From assembly GCF_001665395.1 (NCBI RefSeq), contig NZ_LZSG01000029.1:54244-118243 (forward strand): DNA of 64,000 bases, in the 5' to 3' direction. Position 1 is the first letter of the stretch. Each line of letters opens with the position of its first letter. The stretch is from Mycobacterium sp. 1164966.3. Its GTDB lineage: Bacteria; Actinomycetota; Actinomycetes; Mycobacteriales; Mycobacteriaceae. The position numbers and the translations under genes are program-made. Shown one piece after another: positions 9,512 to 18,416 of the stretch. The notes under the pieces were generated by a model, which did not search any database, was not told the DNA's origin, and saw only the letters and a list, made by a program, of their open reading frames with translations.

Positions 9512-10983
9512 GGTCCCCCCTGCAGTGCGGCCGCGATCACGGCCCGCCCGATGGGCGCCGCAAGCGCACCGCCGGTCGCGGACAGGCGATCGCCGCCGTC
9601 CTCCACCAGCACCGCTACCGCAACCTTCGCCTGCTGCGCGGGCGCGAAGGCGATGTACCACGCATGCGGTGGAGTATGACGGGGATCGGTGCCGTGCTCT
9701 GCGGTACCGGTCTTGGAAGCGATCTGCACGCCGGGAATGGCCCCTTTCTGTTGTGCGGCCTTCTCGGCGCCGACCATCAGCTCTGTCAGCTTAGCGGCGA
9801 CCTGCGGCGACACCGCTTGGCGCTGCCGGTATGCGGCGGTCGTGCTGATATTGGCCAGGTCCGGCCCCTTGAGGCTATCGACCAGGAATGGCTGCATCAT
9901 CACCCCGGCATTCGCGATGGCCGCGGCGATTTCCGCGTTCTCCAGCGGGGTCAGTGCGACGTCCTTCTGCCCGATGCTCGACATCGCCAGCGCCGCGCGA
10001 TCACCGACCGGTCCGGTGGTCGACTGGACGACTTGCAGCGGAATCACACTCGGGATGCTGTCCATGCCGAACGAACGCGCCATGCTGCGCAGTGCGTCGA
10101 CGCCGATGCTCAGACCGAGATCGACGAACGCGGTGTTGCAGGACATGGCGAATGCTTGGCTCAACGAGACGGTCTCGCCGCTGCCGCAGGGGGTGCCGCC
10201 GTAGTTCTCCAGCCAGGCCTTGCTGTCGGGCAGCTGGATCTTGGCCGCCGCGGTCAACTGCTGGTCCTCTTTGATGCCGGCCTGCAGCGCAGCCGCGGTC
10301 GTGATCACCTTGAACGTGGAGCCCGGCGGATACGTCTCGGAGATGGCGCGGTTGGTCATCGGAGAGTCCGGGTTGTCCCGAAACTGCTGCCACGCCCGCG
10401 ACTGTTCGCCGGGATCATGCGAGGCCAGCTGGTTGGGGTCATAGGACGGCGACGACACCAGCGCCAGAATCTTTCCGGTCGCCGGTTCCAGGGCGACGAC
10501 GGCTCCCTTGCACGGACCGCCGCAGCCCTGCTGCATCGCGTCCCAGGCGGCCTGCTGGACCCGCGGGTTGAGTGTGGTTTCGACGTTGCCGCCGCGCGGA
10601 TCGCGGCCGGTGAAGAAGTCGGCGAGACGGCGTCCGAACAGCCGCTGGTCGGAGCCGTTCAACAGCGCGTCCTCGGCTCGCTCCAGGCCCGAGCTCGAGT
10701 AGCGCAGCGAGTAGAAGCCGGTGACCGGCGCGTACACCTCCGGGTTGGGATATTTCCGCAAGAACCGGTAGCGGTTGTCGGTGGCCGCCGAAAACGCCAG
10801 CAGCTGACCGCCCGCGGTGATCTGACCGCGCTGCCGCGAATACTCGTCGAGCAGGACACGCTGATTGCGCGGGTCGGCACGCAGTCCTTCGGCGCTGAAC
10901 ACCTGGGTATACGTTGCGTTGAGCAACAACAGGACGATCAACGCCATCACGGTCACCGAGATCCGGCGAAGAGAGGTGTTCAT
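9508..10983 (-). CDS. pbpA: Class B penicillin-binding protein PbpA
   Basis: A 491-residue D,D-transpeptidase, the same length as M. tuberculosis PbpA. It has an N-terminal membrane anchor (about 7-27), a dimerisation region, then the penicillin-binding domain with STFK ([11 protein letters not shown]; about residue 222), the SxN motif as SCN, and KTG ([10 protein letters not shown]). It cross-links peptidoglycan at the septum or pole together with RodA. I chose the ATG at 10983 ([10 protein letters not shown]), which gives an ATGA overlap with rodA. It is phosphorylated by PknB in M. tuberculosis, which agrees with the shared operon. Confidence 0.97.
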   Translation of the reverse strand: MNTSLRRISVTVMALIVLLLLNATYTQVFSAEGLRADPRNQRVLLDEYSRQRGQITAGGQLLAFSAATDNRYRFLRKYPNPEVYAPVTGFYSLRYSSSGLERAEDALLNGSDQRLFGRRLADFFTGRDPRGGNVETTLNPRVQQAAWDAMQQGCGGPCKGAVVALEPATGKILALVSSPSYDPNQLASHDPGEQSRAWQQFRDNPDSPMTNRAISETYPPGSTFKVITTAAALQAGIKEDQQLTAAAKIQLPDSKAWLENYGGTPCGSGETVSLSQAFAMSCNTAFVDLGLSIGVDALRSMARSFGMDSIPSVIPLQVVQSTTGPVGDRAALAMSSIGQKDVALTPLENAEIAAAIANAGVMMQPFLVDSLKGPDLANISTTAAYRQRQAVSPQVAAKLTELMVGAEKAAQQKGAIPGVQIASKTGTAEHGTDPRHTPPHAWYIAFAPAQQAKVAVAVLVEDGGDRLSATGGALAAPIGRAVIAAALQGGP

Positions 10984-12395
10984 ACCTTCTGAATCACCTC
11001 GGTGGTGGCCTTGGCGATCGGCGCCGTCGTCTTGCTGCGTGGCCGGGTGCGCAACGGACGCCGGGCACCATGCGAAATGCGGGCCAGGATGGCCAGCAGC
11101 ACGTAGTTGGCCAGCAACGACGACCCGCCGTATGACAGCCATGGGGTGGTCAGCCCGGTCAGCGGAATGAGCTGGGTGACCCCACCGACCACGATGAACA
11201 GCTGAATGGCCAGCGTCGAGGCCAGCCCCGCGGCCAGTAGCTTGCCGAAGCTGTCGCGGGTGGCGATCGCCGTACGCAGGCCCCGGAGGATGACGATGGT
11301 GTACAGCATCAACAGGCTGGCCAATCCGACCACGCCGAGTTCTTCGCCGAACGCGGCGATGATGAAATCGGTGGATGCGGCCGGCACCGTGTCGGGTTGA
11401 CCGTTGCCCAGCCCGGTGCCGAAAATGCCGCCGGTAGCAAAGCTAAAAAGCGACTGCACGATCTGATAGCCGCTGCCGTCGGGATCGGAGAAGGGGTCCA
11501 ACCACATCTGCACGCGAACCCGGACGTGGCCGAAAATGTAGTACGCCGCAACGCTTCCCACGGTGAACAGCACCAGCCCGATGACGACCCAGCTGAAGCG
11601 TTGGGTGGCCAGATACACCACCACCAGAAAAGACGCGTAGAGCAACAGCGAAGTGCCGAGGTCCTTTTCGAAGACCATCACGCCGATCGAGATCACCCAC
11701 GCCGCCAGCAGCGGCGCGAGGTCACGCGGGCGCGGCACGGTCATCCCCATCACGTGCTTGCCGGCACTGGTGAACAACCCGCGCTTGGCCACCAGCACTG
11801 CCGAGAAAAAGATCAGCAGCAGAATCTTGGAGAACTCGGCGGGCTGAAAAGAGAAGCCCGGAAACTGAATCCAGATCTTCGCGCCGTTCTGTTCCGACAG
11901 CGACCTGGGCAGCAGCGCGGGGATCGCCAACAACACCAGACCGGTCAGGCCGTACAGGTAGCCGTACCGCGCGAGCTGCCGGTGGTCTTTCAGCAAGGTC
12001 ACCACCAGCGCGAAGGCGCCCACGCCGAGGACGGTCCACAGCATTTGCTGAGTGGCATCGGGATGACGGTGAGCGTGGGACGACTTGTCGGCCAGGTCGA
12101 GCCGGTGGATCATCACCAGGCCGAGCCCGTTGAGCAGCGCGACCGTCGGGAGCAGAAGTGGGTCGGTGTAGGGGGCCGACCGCCGGATGGCCAGATGCGC
12201 GCACCCGAAGACAGTCAGAAACGCCAACCCGTAGCCGGCCAGGTCCCACCGCAGGCCGCGCTCCTGATTGGCCTCCACGATGAGCAGCGCAGCGACGGTG
12301 ATCACCGCGGCGAAGCACAGCAGCAGCAATTCGGCGTTGCGCCGAGTCGGCAACGGAGGCGTTACCGTCACCGGCGGCTGGACTTGCGTCGTCAT
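10980..12395 (-). CDS. rodA: SEDS-family peptidoglycan glycosyltransferase RodA
   Basis: A 471-residue polytopic membrane protein of the RodA/FtsW (SEDS) family, which polymerises lipid II into glycan strands with a partner class B PBP; PbpA is encoded next. SEDS hallmarks seen include the segment KIWIQFPGFSFQPAEFSKI, the FEKDLGTSLL loop carrying the conserved Asp region, and the C-terminal GLTTPWLSYGGSSLLANY. Length agrees with M. tuberculosis RodA (469). Starts and stops overlap pstP and pbpA by 4 bp each. Confidence 0.97.
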   Translation of the reverse strand: MTTQVQPPVTVTPPLPTRRNAELLLLCFAAVITVAALLIVEANQERGLRWDLAGYGLAFLTVFGCAHLAIRRSAPYTDPLLLPTVALLNGLGLVMIHRLDLADKSSHAHRHPDATQQMLWTVLGVGAFALVVTLLKDHRQLARYGYLYGLTGLVLLAIPALLPRSLSEQNGAKIWIQFPGFSFQPAEFSKILLLIFFSAVLVAKRGLFTSAGKHVMGMTVPRPRDLAPLLAAWVISIGVMVFEKDLGTSLLLYASFLVVVYLATQRFSWVVIGLVLFTVGSVAAYYIFGHVRVRVQMWLDPFSDPDGSGYQIVQSLFSFATGGIFGTGLGNGQPDTVPAASTDFIIAAFGEELGVVGLASLLMLYTIVILRGLRTAIATRDSFGKLLAAGLASTLAIQLFIVVGGVTQLIPLTGLTTPWLSYGGSSLLANYVLLAILARISHGARRPLRTRPRSKTTAPIAKATTEVIQKV

Positions 12396-13891
12396 CCGGA
12401 TTCCCGGCAGTCGACGCCCGGCTTAGGCGGCGGTCCCGGGGTTGTGTTCACCGGTGACGGGGCAGTGCTGGGCGGGGTCGTCGTTGTTGTGTTTGTGCCC
12501 GAGTTATGGGTGCTGGTCGAAGTGGGCGGCGGGCCGGCGGTTGACGTAGCAGAAGAGGTGGCGGCTGTCGTCGTCTCCGAACCGCTCGGCTGCGGCTCCG
12601 ACGGCTCGGGTGACAGGCCGTGCCGCTGGCAGAGCGGCAGCAGGTTGGCCGCCAGCAACTCCTTCAGCTGCCTTTCGGTGTCTCCCAGGTTGCCGCCCGG
12701 AAGCTTTTTGTTCTGCACCTGCTCCTGGCCCGGACGGCGCAGATCTTTGAGGGCCACCACCTGGCAGTCGGACCGGCTCTTGGAGCCGTAGGGGATGAAG
12801 GAGGGCTGGTTGCTGCCGTTCGCACACACTACCGAGTAGGGGTCGTTGGAGGAAATGCCCAAGAACCCGCCCTGAATACCGCGCATGATCGTCACATTGC
12901 CGTTGTGTTCGGCGACGTAGTAGTTCTGCTGGATGAACATCCATCCGACGAACAGACCGGCGACCAGCATCAGCGTGACGAGCGCGACGATGATCGGCAG
13001 TCGCCACCTCGTCCACCGCGTCCGACGCGGTGGTTCGGCCGGCGGGGTTACGCGCTTGGCGACCTCTTTACGCGGGCCGATGGCCGAGGCGCGCCCGGCG
13101 GCCGTGTTGGGCAGCGTCGCGTGCTCGTCTTCGCCGGATACGGCTCCGGCGAGAATCGGCTGAGTCTGGCCGTATTCGTAGTCGACGACGTCGGCTACCA
13201 CCACGGTCACGTTGTCCGGGCCACCGCCGCGCAGCGCCAATTCGATGAGACGATAAGCACTTTCGGCGACGTCGGGGATTTGCAGCGCTTCGAGGATGGT
13301 CTCGTCGCTCACCGGGTCGGACAGGCCGTCAGAGCACAGCAGGTAACGATCACCGGCGCGCGCTTCTCGCATGGTGAGGGTGGGCTCGACCTCGTGACCG
13401 GTCAGGGCGCGCATGATCAGCGAGCGCTGCGGGTGGCTGTGCGCTTCCTCGGCAGTGATCCGGCCCTCGTCCACCAGGGTTTGGACGAAGGTGTCGTCCT
13501 TGGTGATCTGGGTCAGCTCGCCGTCGCGCAACAGATAGCCGCGCGAGTCGCCGATGTGCACCAGCCCAAGCCGGTTGCCGGCGAACAGGATTGCGGTGAG
13601 CGTGGTGCCCATGCCTTCGAGATCGGGTTCCATCTCGACCTGCGCGGCGATGGCCGAGTTGCCGGCGCGTACCGCCGCATCGAGCTTGCCCAGCAGGTCG
13701 CCGCCCGGCTCGTCGTCGTCGAGGTGCGCCAGAGCGGCGATCACCAACTGGGAGGCGACTTCACCGGCCGCGTGGCCGCCCATGCCGTCGGCCAGGGCCA
13801 GGAGTCGTGCGCCGGCATAGACGGAGTCTTCGTTGTTGGCGCGTACCAGGCCGCGATCACTGCGGGCGGCGTATCGCAGGACCAGTGTCAC
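12392..13891 (-). CDS. pstP: PP2C-type Ser/Thr phosphatase PstP
   Basis: A 499-residue metal-dependent phosphatase that reverses PknA/PknB phosphorylation. The N-terminal PP2C domain (about 1-240) contains the metal-binding motifs RGLVRANNEDS, LADGMGGHAAGE and LLCSDGLSD. A linker leads to one transmembrane helix (about 300-322) and an extracellular domain ending in a long Thr/Ser/Pro-rich tail. M. tuberculosis PstP is slightly longer (514), the difference lying in the low-complexity tail. Coupled by 4-bp overlaps to fhaB upstream and rodA downstream. Confidence 0.97.
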   Translation of the reverse strand: MTLVLRYAARSDRGLVRANNEDSVYAGARLLALADGMGGHAAGEVASQLVIAALAHLDDDEPGGDLLGKLDAAVRAGNSAIAAQVEMEPDLEGMGTTLTAILFAGNRLGLVHIGDSRGYLLRDGELTQITKDDTFVQTLVDEGRITAEEAHSHPQRSLIMRALTGHEVEPTLTMREARAGDRYLLCSDGLSDPVSDETILEALQIPDVAESAYRLIELALRGGGPDNVTVVVADVVDYEYGQTQPILAGAVSGEDEHATLPNTAAGRASAIGPRKEVAKRVTPPAEPPRRTRWTRWRLPIIVALVTLMLVAGLFVGWMFIQQNYYVAEHNGNVTIMRGIQGGFLGISSNDPYSVVCANGSNQPSFIPYGSKSRSDCQVVALKDLRRPGQEQVQNKKLPGGNLGDTERQLKELLAANLLPLCQRHGLSPEPSEPQPSGSETTTAATSSATSTAGPPPTSTSTHNSGTNTTTTTPPSTAPSPVNTTPGPPPKPGVDCRESG

Positions 13892-14355
13892 GGGCGCAAC
13901 TCGATTGCTGTCTTGCCGATCCGAACCGGCGTTCCGATTGGGACTCGTACCGCAGTCGTCACCTTCGCCCTATCGAGGTAGGTGCCGTTCGTCGATCCTA
14001 GATCCTCGACATACCATTCCGAACCGCGTTGAGAAAGCCGGGCGTGCCGTGTGGAGGCGTAGTCGTCTGTCAGCACCAGGGTGGAGTCGTCAGCGCGCCC
14101 GATCAACACCGGCTGCCCACTCAGCGTGATGCGCGCGCCGGCCAGCGCCCCCTCGGTGACCACCAGATAGCGCGCGGCGTGCCGGTGCTGGCGCGACGGC
14201 AGCAGCGTGCTGCGCAAGGTCAGGCCGCGGCGCACCATGACAGCGCCGGTCGGCGCATAGATGTCGGTCTTCAAGATCCGCAGGACGGACCAGATGAACA
14301 CCCATAACAACATTAAAAATCCGGCGCGCGTCAGCTGCAGTACTAATCCCTGCAT
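13888..14355 (-). CDS. fhaB: FHA-domain membrane protein FhaB (FipA)
   Basis: A 155-residue protein with an N-terminal transmembrane helix (about 8-28) and a C-terminal FHA domain with IGRADDSTL, STRHARL and DLGSTNGTYLD, the residues that read phosphothreonine. In M. tuberculosis FhaB/FipA bridges FtsZ and FtsQ and is a PknA substrate. The start at 14355 (MQGLVLQL) gives exactly the ortholog's 155 residues. The stop overlaps the pstP start as ATGA. Confidence 0.96.
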   Translation of the reverse strand: MQGLVLQLTRAGFLMLLWVFIWSVLRILKTDIYAPTGAVMVRRGLTLRSTLLPSRQHRHAARYLVVTEGALAGARITLSGQPVLIGRADDSTLVLTDDYASTRHARLSQRGSEWYVEDLGSTNGTYLDRAKVTTAVRVPIGTPVRIGKTAIELRP

Positions 14356-14478
14356 CTGGCGTCCTTTCCGTCCTGGCGCCGTATCCCCCGCATCCGTGGC
14401 ACCGAGCACTTCGGCAACGTCACGATACTTGGACAGTGGTCGACGCGGGGCGAAGCCCGGCGGCTGTGCCTCGATGAG

Positions 14479-16263
14479 TCAGTGAATGCGGACGATGATC
14501 TCGGAGTGGCCCAAACGGATCACATCGCCGTCGGCCAACTGCCACTCCTGTACCGGTGCGTTGTTGACGGTGGTGCCATTAGTGGAGTTGAGGTCGGACA
14601 GCAATGCGACCTGCCCGTCCCACCGGATTTCCAGATGCCTGCGCGACACGCCCGTGTCGGGCAGTCGGAACTGCGCGTCCTGTCCGCGACCCACGATGTT
14701 GGAACCCTCGCGCAACTGGTATGTCCGCCCGCTGCCGTCATCCAGCTGCAGGGTGACCGACGCGGCCGGAGCCCCGTAGCCGCCCTGACCGTAGCCACCG
14801 CCGTACCCTCCGGCGGGCTGGCCGTAGTCGCCGGCCCCGGCTGACTGGCCGTAGTCGTAGTCGCTGCGAGCGGGCTCGCCGTAGTCGCCGGCGGGAGGGG
14901 CATACCCCCCGGCGCCGGGAGGAGCATCGGCGTAGCGGGTGAACGCGTCCTGACCGTAGTCCTGCTGGGCATAATCTTGGTGGCCATAGTCCTGTTGGCC
15001 ATAGTCCTGTTGGGCGTAGTCGTGCTGGCCATAGCTCTGCTGGCCGTAATCCTGTTGGCCGTAGTCCTGTTGGCCGTAGTCCTGGTGGCCATAGTCCTGC
15101 TGACCGTAATCCTGCTGACCGTAGCCGGCGCCGCCCTGCTGGTAACCCTGGTCGTATCCGCCGCCACCCCCGTCGGGGTAAGCGGACCGTTGCTCGGCCG
15201 GGGCCGAAGACGCCGAAGGGTAGCCGCCCTCGTCCTGCCGGCGTCCGTAGTCGCCGTAACCGCCGCCTTGTGATGGGCCGTAACCGGGCTGCCCCCCGCC
15301 TTGTGGCGGGGCATAGCCGCCCGCGTCCTGACGGTAGCCCTGGTCATAGCCCTGCCCGCCCTGTCCGCCGCCATAGCCGGTGGGAGGCTGTTGCTCATAC
15401 GACGGCGGCGCGGATTGGTAGCCGCCCTGGTCTTGATAGCCGCCCTGGCCGCCTTGACCGCCGTAGCCGCCCTGGTCCGGGTAGCTGCCGTAGCCGCCCT
15501 GGTCTGGATAGCCGCCTTGATCCGGGTAGCCACCCTGGCCGGAGTAGCCGCCCTGTTGTCCGTAGCCGCCCTGCTGGCCGTACCCGCCTTGGCCGGGGTA
15601 GCCGCCCTGCTCGTGGCGGGGCGGCGGATATCCGTGCTGGGGCGGGTAGCCACCTTGTTCCGGCGGATATCCGCCGCGCGGGTCATGTCCACCCTGGGGA
15701 TCGGGGCCGTCTTGCGGACGGCCGTAGCGGTCGTCGTAGTACTCGTCGCCGGGTCGCCCCTGCGCCTGACCCCCGCGGTAGCTCGAATTGTCGGTCATTG
15801 GTGGTACTCCTGGTTCTGCGCCAAACGCTTGATCTGATTGTGGTCGGGCGGAATCGGTGACCGTCGGGCGGGGCTCGACGTCGGGGTTGACAGCACCGCG
15901 GGCGCGGAACTGGCCGGTATGCAGGTTCGACGACGGCTCGAACCGGACGACCACATCACCATACGTTTGCCACCCCTGTTCATGGATATAGTCCGCCAAG
16001 TACCTAGCGAAAGCGCGCGTCGTGAGATCCGGATCGCCGCTCACCTTCTCAAAGTCGTGCACACCGAGGGTAATGATGTATTCGTTGGGCGCCAACGGGC
16101 GATTCCCCTGAAGGGGGCGGACGCCATCGGCCGCTTCACGGCGCAACAGGGCTTCGACCTCTTGCGGGACGATCGATCCACCGAACATCCGGGCAAACGC
16201 GTCTCCTACGGTCGCCTCGAGTTTGCGCTCGATGCGCTGAACAAGCCCTCTTTGGCTACCCAT
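14479..16263 (-). CDS. fhaA: FHA-domain scaffold protein FhaA with long Gly/Gln/Tyr low-complexity linker
   Basis: A 594-residue protein with three parts: an N-terminal conserved DUF3662-type domain (about 1-130; [16 protein letters not shown]), a long disordered linker rich in Gly, Gln, Tyr, Asp and Pro (about 150-490), and a C-terminal FHA domain (about 510-590; [26 protein letters not shown]). FhaA binds phosphorylated partners such as the MviN/MurJ pseudokinase domain and restrains polar peptidoglycan synthesis. It is longer than M. tuberculosis FhaA (527) because of repeat expansion in the linker. It is the first gene of the operon that ends with pknB. Confidence 0.96.
   Translation of the reverse strand: MGSQRGLVQRIERKLEATVGDAFARMFGGSIVPQEVEALLRREAADGVRPLQGNRPLAPNEYIITLGVHDFEKVSGDPDLTTRAFARYLADYIHEQGWQTYGDVVVRFEPSSNLHTGQFRARGAVNPDVEPRPTVTDSARPQSDQAFGAEPGVPPMTDNSSYRGGQAQGRPGDEYYDDRYGRPQDGPDPQGGHDPRGGYPPEQGGYPPQHGYPPPRHEQGGYPGQGGYGQQGGYGQQGGYSGQGGYPDQGGYPDQGGYGSYPDQGGYGGQGGQGGYQDQGGYQSAPPSYEQQPPTGYGGGQGGQGYDQGYRQDAGGYAPPQGGGQPGYGPSQGGGYGDYGRRQDEGGYPSASSAPAEQRSAYPDGGGGGYDQGYQQGGAGYGQQDYGQQDYGHQDYGQQDYGQQDYGQQSYGQHDYAQQDYGQQDYGHQDYAQQDYGQDAFTRYADAPPGAGGYAPPAGDYGEPARSDYDYGQSAGAGDYGQPAGGYGGGYGQGGYGAPAASVTLQLDDGSGRTYQLREGSNIVGRGQDAQFRLPDTGVSRRHLEIRWDGQVALLSDLNSTNGTTVNNAPVQEWQLADGDVIRLGHSEIIVRIH
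14951..15124. repeat. 15-bp tandem repeats in fhaA encoding QQDYG-type pentads
   Basis: About eleven consecutive, slightly degenerate 15-bp units (for example tagtcctgttggcca on the + strand), each encoding five residues of the type YGQQD or YGHQD. Because the unit is five codons, changes in copy number keep the reading frame. Glycine-tyrosine repeats of the GGYPDQ type continue at about 15420-15620. Confidence 0.85.
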
Positions 16264-16476
16264 CTTTCAGCGCTCACACCCATTTATCCGGGCATATCGC
16301 AACCGCAAGGCAAACGACTCGCCCGCGTGCTGGATCACCCAAGCATGGTATCGGGACAGGGCGACCGTTCGGCACCGTGAGAATCCTGAGAATCGCGTCG
16401 CGGGCGTTCACAGTCTCTTTAAGAAGCAGGGAGTGGGTCACCAGCCCGTGAGCGGCTGGGCGCGCGTTGCCACTAG

Positions 16477-16487
16477 AGTGATATGGT
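16477..16487 (+). promoter_or_regulatory. Probable extended -10 promoter of tRNA-Leu
   Basis: TGATATGGT (16479-16487) fits an extended -10 box (TGn-TATGGT) and ends 14 bp before the tRNA. No convincing -35 hexamer is seen at the right spacing. Confidence 0.35.
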
Positions 16488-16501
16488 CCTGCGGTTGTTT
16501 C

Positions 16502-16584
16502 GGGCGAGTGGCGGAATGGCAGACGCGCTGGCTTCAGGTGCCAGTGTCCTTCGGGACGTGGGGGTTCAAGTCCCCCTTCGCCCA
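16502..16584 (+). tRNA. leuT: tRNA-Leu (anticodon CAG)
   Basis: An 83-nt class II tRNA. The acceptor stem GGGCGAG (16502-16508) pairs with TTCGCCC (16577-16583), discriminator A at 16584; CCA is not fully encoded (ACCG follows). The anticodon arm CTGGC-TTCAGGT-GCCAG gives anticodon CAG. The variable arm is long, as expected for Leu, and the T arm GGGGGTTCAAGTCCCCC is canonical. In M. tuberculosis a tRNA-Leu(CAG) gene lies at the same place after fhaA. Confidence 0.95.
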
Positions 16585-16591
16585 CCGGTAT

Positions 16592-16615
16592 AACCGCATT
16601 TCAGGGACGGTTTTT
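16592..16615 (+). terminator. Weak intrinsic terminator after tRNA-Leu
   Basis: AACCG and CGGTT (16592-16596 and 16608-16612) can form a short stem, followed by and overlapping a run of five T (16611-16615). The stem is only 5 bp with an 11-nt loop, so strength is doubtful. Confidence 0.4.
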
Positions 16616-16901
16616 ACGCTTACGACTCACCCCACACTCGCCCATTAGTGGGTGATGTGCTGTCGCGGTGTTTTCGGTCGGGGCCGCTAATCACCCGGGC
16701 AAACAATGTATTCAACGTGACCCTGCAAGTCCGTCCCGCGAGGGGGAAGTGTGACTCAATGCGGAAGCAGCCATTGATGCCGACGGCCAGAGCGCATTGA
16801 TCGTGAGCGCTTGCGCCGTCTTGCGACCGAGGTTGACCACATGTATGGGCCGACGGATGAGCAGTGGTATCTGCAGGTATCACCCGATACCATTGCTTCC
16901 C
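16616..16901. other. Intergenic stretch with a possible gene remnant
   Basis: There is no convincing complete gene between tRNA-Leu and the antitoxin gene. From about 16796 one forward frame reads like real protein (segments ERLRRLATEVDHMYGP and EQWYLQVSPDTIASHGD) but has a TGA just upstream and turns into low-quality sequence within the antitoxin gene. It may be a decayed gene end or a short leader. tRNA 3' flanks are common integration sites, which fits the acquired look of the next genes. Confidence 0.3.
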
Positions 16902-17102
16902 ATGGCGATGACATTGCGACTGACCGAAAGCCAGGCTGCGCGACTGCGCGAAGCTGCGGCTCGGGAGGGTCTGTCAATGCAGGCCGTTGCCCTCAAAGCT
17001 GTTGATCAATACCTCGACAATCGCGAGGCACGCCGTGCCGCGCTACTGGCCCAGATCCTTGAGGAGGACGCCGGGCTGCTCGAGCGCCTAGCCGATGCAT
17101 GA
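16902..17102 (+). CDS. Ribbon-helix-helix-type antitoxin
   Basis: A 66-residue protein (MAMTLRLTESQAARLREAA...) with an N-terminal beta strand followed by two helices, as in CopG/MetJ-type antitoxins, and an acidic C-terminal helix (ILEEDAGLLERLADA) suited to bind and block a toxin. The ATG at 16908 two codons later is equally possible; the longer frame to 16797 lacks support. Its stop overlaps the start of the downstream Fic/Doc-type toxin as ATGA, the typical antitoxin-first layout. Confidence 0.75.
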   Translation: MAMTLRLTESQAARLREAAAREGLSMQAVALKAVDQYLDNREARRAALLAQILEEDAGLLERLADA

Positions 17103-17485
17103 GCAGCGAGTATCTCGATCTTGATGACCTGCTGGCCGCGGCTGGCGCCTATCTTGGACAGCCACCACAGGTCCGCGACTACGGCCTGCTCGAATCCGCA
17201 CTCGCCCGCCCGCCGACCTCGGTGTTCGGACAGGATGCCTATCCGACGATCCACAAGAAGGCCGCCGCGCTACTCGAGTCGTTGGTCAAGAACCGCGCCC
17301 TTATCGACGGCAACAAGCGGCTGGGCTGGGTCGCGATGCGGCTGTTTTACGGCTGCAACGGCTACACAATCGCTGCGTCCGAGGACGAGAAGTTCGATCT
17401 GGTGATCGCGGTGGCTACCGGGGAGCTGGACACCGTCGCCAAGGTCGCCCACCGATTGGTCGGGATGGCCCGGCGGACCGCGTAA
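17099..17485 (+). CDS. Fic/Doc-family (death-on-curing) toxin, variant active site
   Basis: A 128-residue protein of Doc size, beginning with the usual Doc features (YLDLDDLLAAA, RDYGLLESALARP, YPTIHKKAAALLESLVKNR). Fic/Doc enzymes transfer a phosphate or AMP to target proteins (Doc phosphorylates EF-Tu). The motif normally written HxFxDGNKR reads R66-A-L-I-D70-GNKR74 here: the catalytic histidine is replaced by Arg, while Asp, Asn, Lys and Arg are kept. The protein may be inactive or use altered chemistry. Translation is coupled to the antitoxin by a 4-bp overlap. It ends 1 bp before the convergent SnoaL gene. Confidence 0.85.
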   Translation: MSSEYLDLDDLLAAAGAYLGQPPQVRDYGLLESALARPPTSVFGQDAYPTIHKKAAALLESLVKNRALIDGNKRLGWVAMRLFYGCNGYTIAASEDEKFDLVIAVATGELDTVAKVAHRLVGMARRTA

Positions 17486-17486
17486 C

Positions 17487-17927
17487 TCAGGGTTGCAGAT
17501 CGGTGGCCGCGCGATACGAACCGTCCATGTAGAACGGTGTCGAGTCGTGGCGGTGCGTGATGCGCCAGCACCCGTCGACTCGGCGCAGGCCGAATGTCGA
17601 GCGGTACCAGGTCGAGAACGGTTCGCCTGCACGCGTCGCGGCCATCTGGGTGAGGGTGTAGGCAATCGCGAGGTCGCCATCCTGATGCACGACGGGGTCG
17701 TGGTGGGTGATCTGCATCGGGCCGTCGAATCCCGCGAACCAGGCTCGGATGCCGTCGACCGTGCCGTAAGGCGTGTGCGGACCTTGCTGCAGCGGCGGCG
17801 CAAGCGAATACGCCACGATGTCGTCGGAGTAGAGCCCGAAGAGCGCCTCCGCGTCTCGGGCGGCGTGCGCGGCTGCGAATTCGTCGAGGACGGCGTGCAC
17901 GTCGGTTCCGGCATGGCTGATCTTCAT
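17487..17927 (-). CDS. SnoaL-like (NTF2-fold) domain protein
   Basis: A 146-residue single-domain protein with the SnoaL/DUF4440-like pattern: an N-terminal helix (VLDEFAAAHAARDAEALFGLYSDDIVAYSL) and beta strands ITHHDPVVHQDGDLAIAYTL, WYRSTFGLRRVDGCWRITHRHDS. Such proteins are cone-shaped dimers that act as isomerases, cyclases or ligand binders; substrate unknown. The start is ATG 17927, preceded by AAGGGATC; longer frames run through the divergent promoter. SnoaL proteins often accompany ECF41/ECF42-type sigma factors, one of which is encoded next door, so it may belong to that regulon. Confidence 0.8.
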   Translation of the reverse strand: MKISHAGTDVHAVLDEFAAAHAARDAEALFGLYSDDIVAYSLAPPLQQGPHTPYGTVDGIRAWFAGFDGPMQITHHDPVVHQDGDLAIAYTLTQMAATRAGEPFSTWYRSTFGLRRVDGCWRITHRHDSTPFYMDGSYRAATDLQP

Positions 17928-17976
17928 CGATTGATCCCTTCGTCGGGGCTCCATGGCAGCGGAGCCTGCAACGGGG

Positions 17977-18003
17977 TGTCGAAGCCGGCTCGCCAGTTTC
18001 GAC
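17977..18003 (+). promoter_or_regulatory. Candidate ECF42-type autoregulated promoter
   Basis: TGTCGA (17977-17982), a 17-bp spacer and CGAC (18000-18003) match the motif reported for ECF42 sigma factors (TGTCGA at -35, CGA plus pyrimidine at -10). It lies 42 bp before the YCII gene of an ECF42-like operon, so autoregulation is likely. Confidence 0.55.
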
Positions 18004-18044
18004 AACGGAGCGTAAGAATTCGTCGAAGCTGAGCGGAGGCCGCA

Positions 18045-18416
18045 ATGAAATACATGATCTTGATCCAGAGCAATCCGCAGTTCCTCGAGCGGTGGCAAGC
18101 CCTGCCGGAGGAGCAGCGCGAGCGGTTCGGCCGCGACCACCGCGCGCTCAGCGCCGAGCTCGCCGAGGCCGGTGAGTTGGTGGCTTCCGAGGGCCTTGCG
18201 GATCCGGCACTGGCTAAGCGGGTCACCGTCGCGGCCGGCCAGACGATGATCAGCGACGGTCCTTTCGCCGAGTCGAAAGAGCACCTGGCCGGCTTCCTGC
18301 TTGTCGACTGCGAAAGCGAGGACCGTGCGTTGGCGATCGCGGCGCGCGTGCCCGACGCCGTCTGGGGTCTGGTAGAGGTGCGGCCGGTGCTCGATCTGAG
18401 CGCATGGGACATGTGA
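18045..18416 (+). CDS. YCII/DGPF-domain protein
   Basis: A 123-residue protein of the YCII-related family, with the signature DGPFAESKEHLAGFLLVD (about 69-86) that gives the DGPF name and a ferredoxin-like alpha/beta pattern (MKYMILIQSN at the N-terminus). DGPF proteins are the constant genetic partners of ECF42 sigma factors; their biochemical role is not settled. The ATG follows GCGGAGG. The end overlaps the sigma factor start by 13 bp, implying one operon. Confidence 0.88.
   Translation: MKYMILIQSNPQFLERWQALPEEQRERFGRDHRALSAELAEAGELVASEGLADPALAKRVTVAAGQTMISDGPFAESKEHLAGFLLVDCESEDRALAIAARVPDAVWGLVEVRPVLDLSAWDM

Noticed and set aside
11397..12791. 464-codon forward frame opposite rodA and pstP
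   Set aside because: Antisense shadow with His/Gln/Arg-rich composition; real genes on the reverse strand are certain.
14951..15124. Possible CRISPR array
   Set aside because: The repeats are contiguous 15-bp coding units without spacers and lie inside fhaA.
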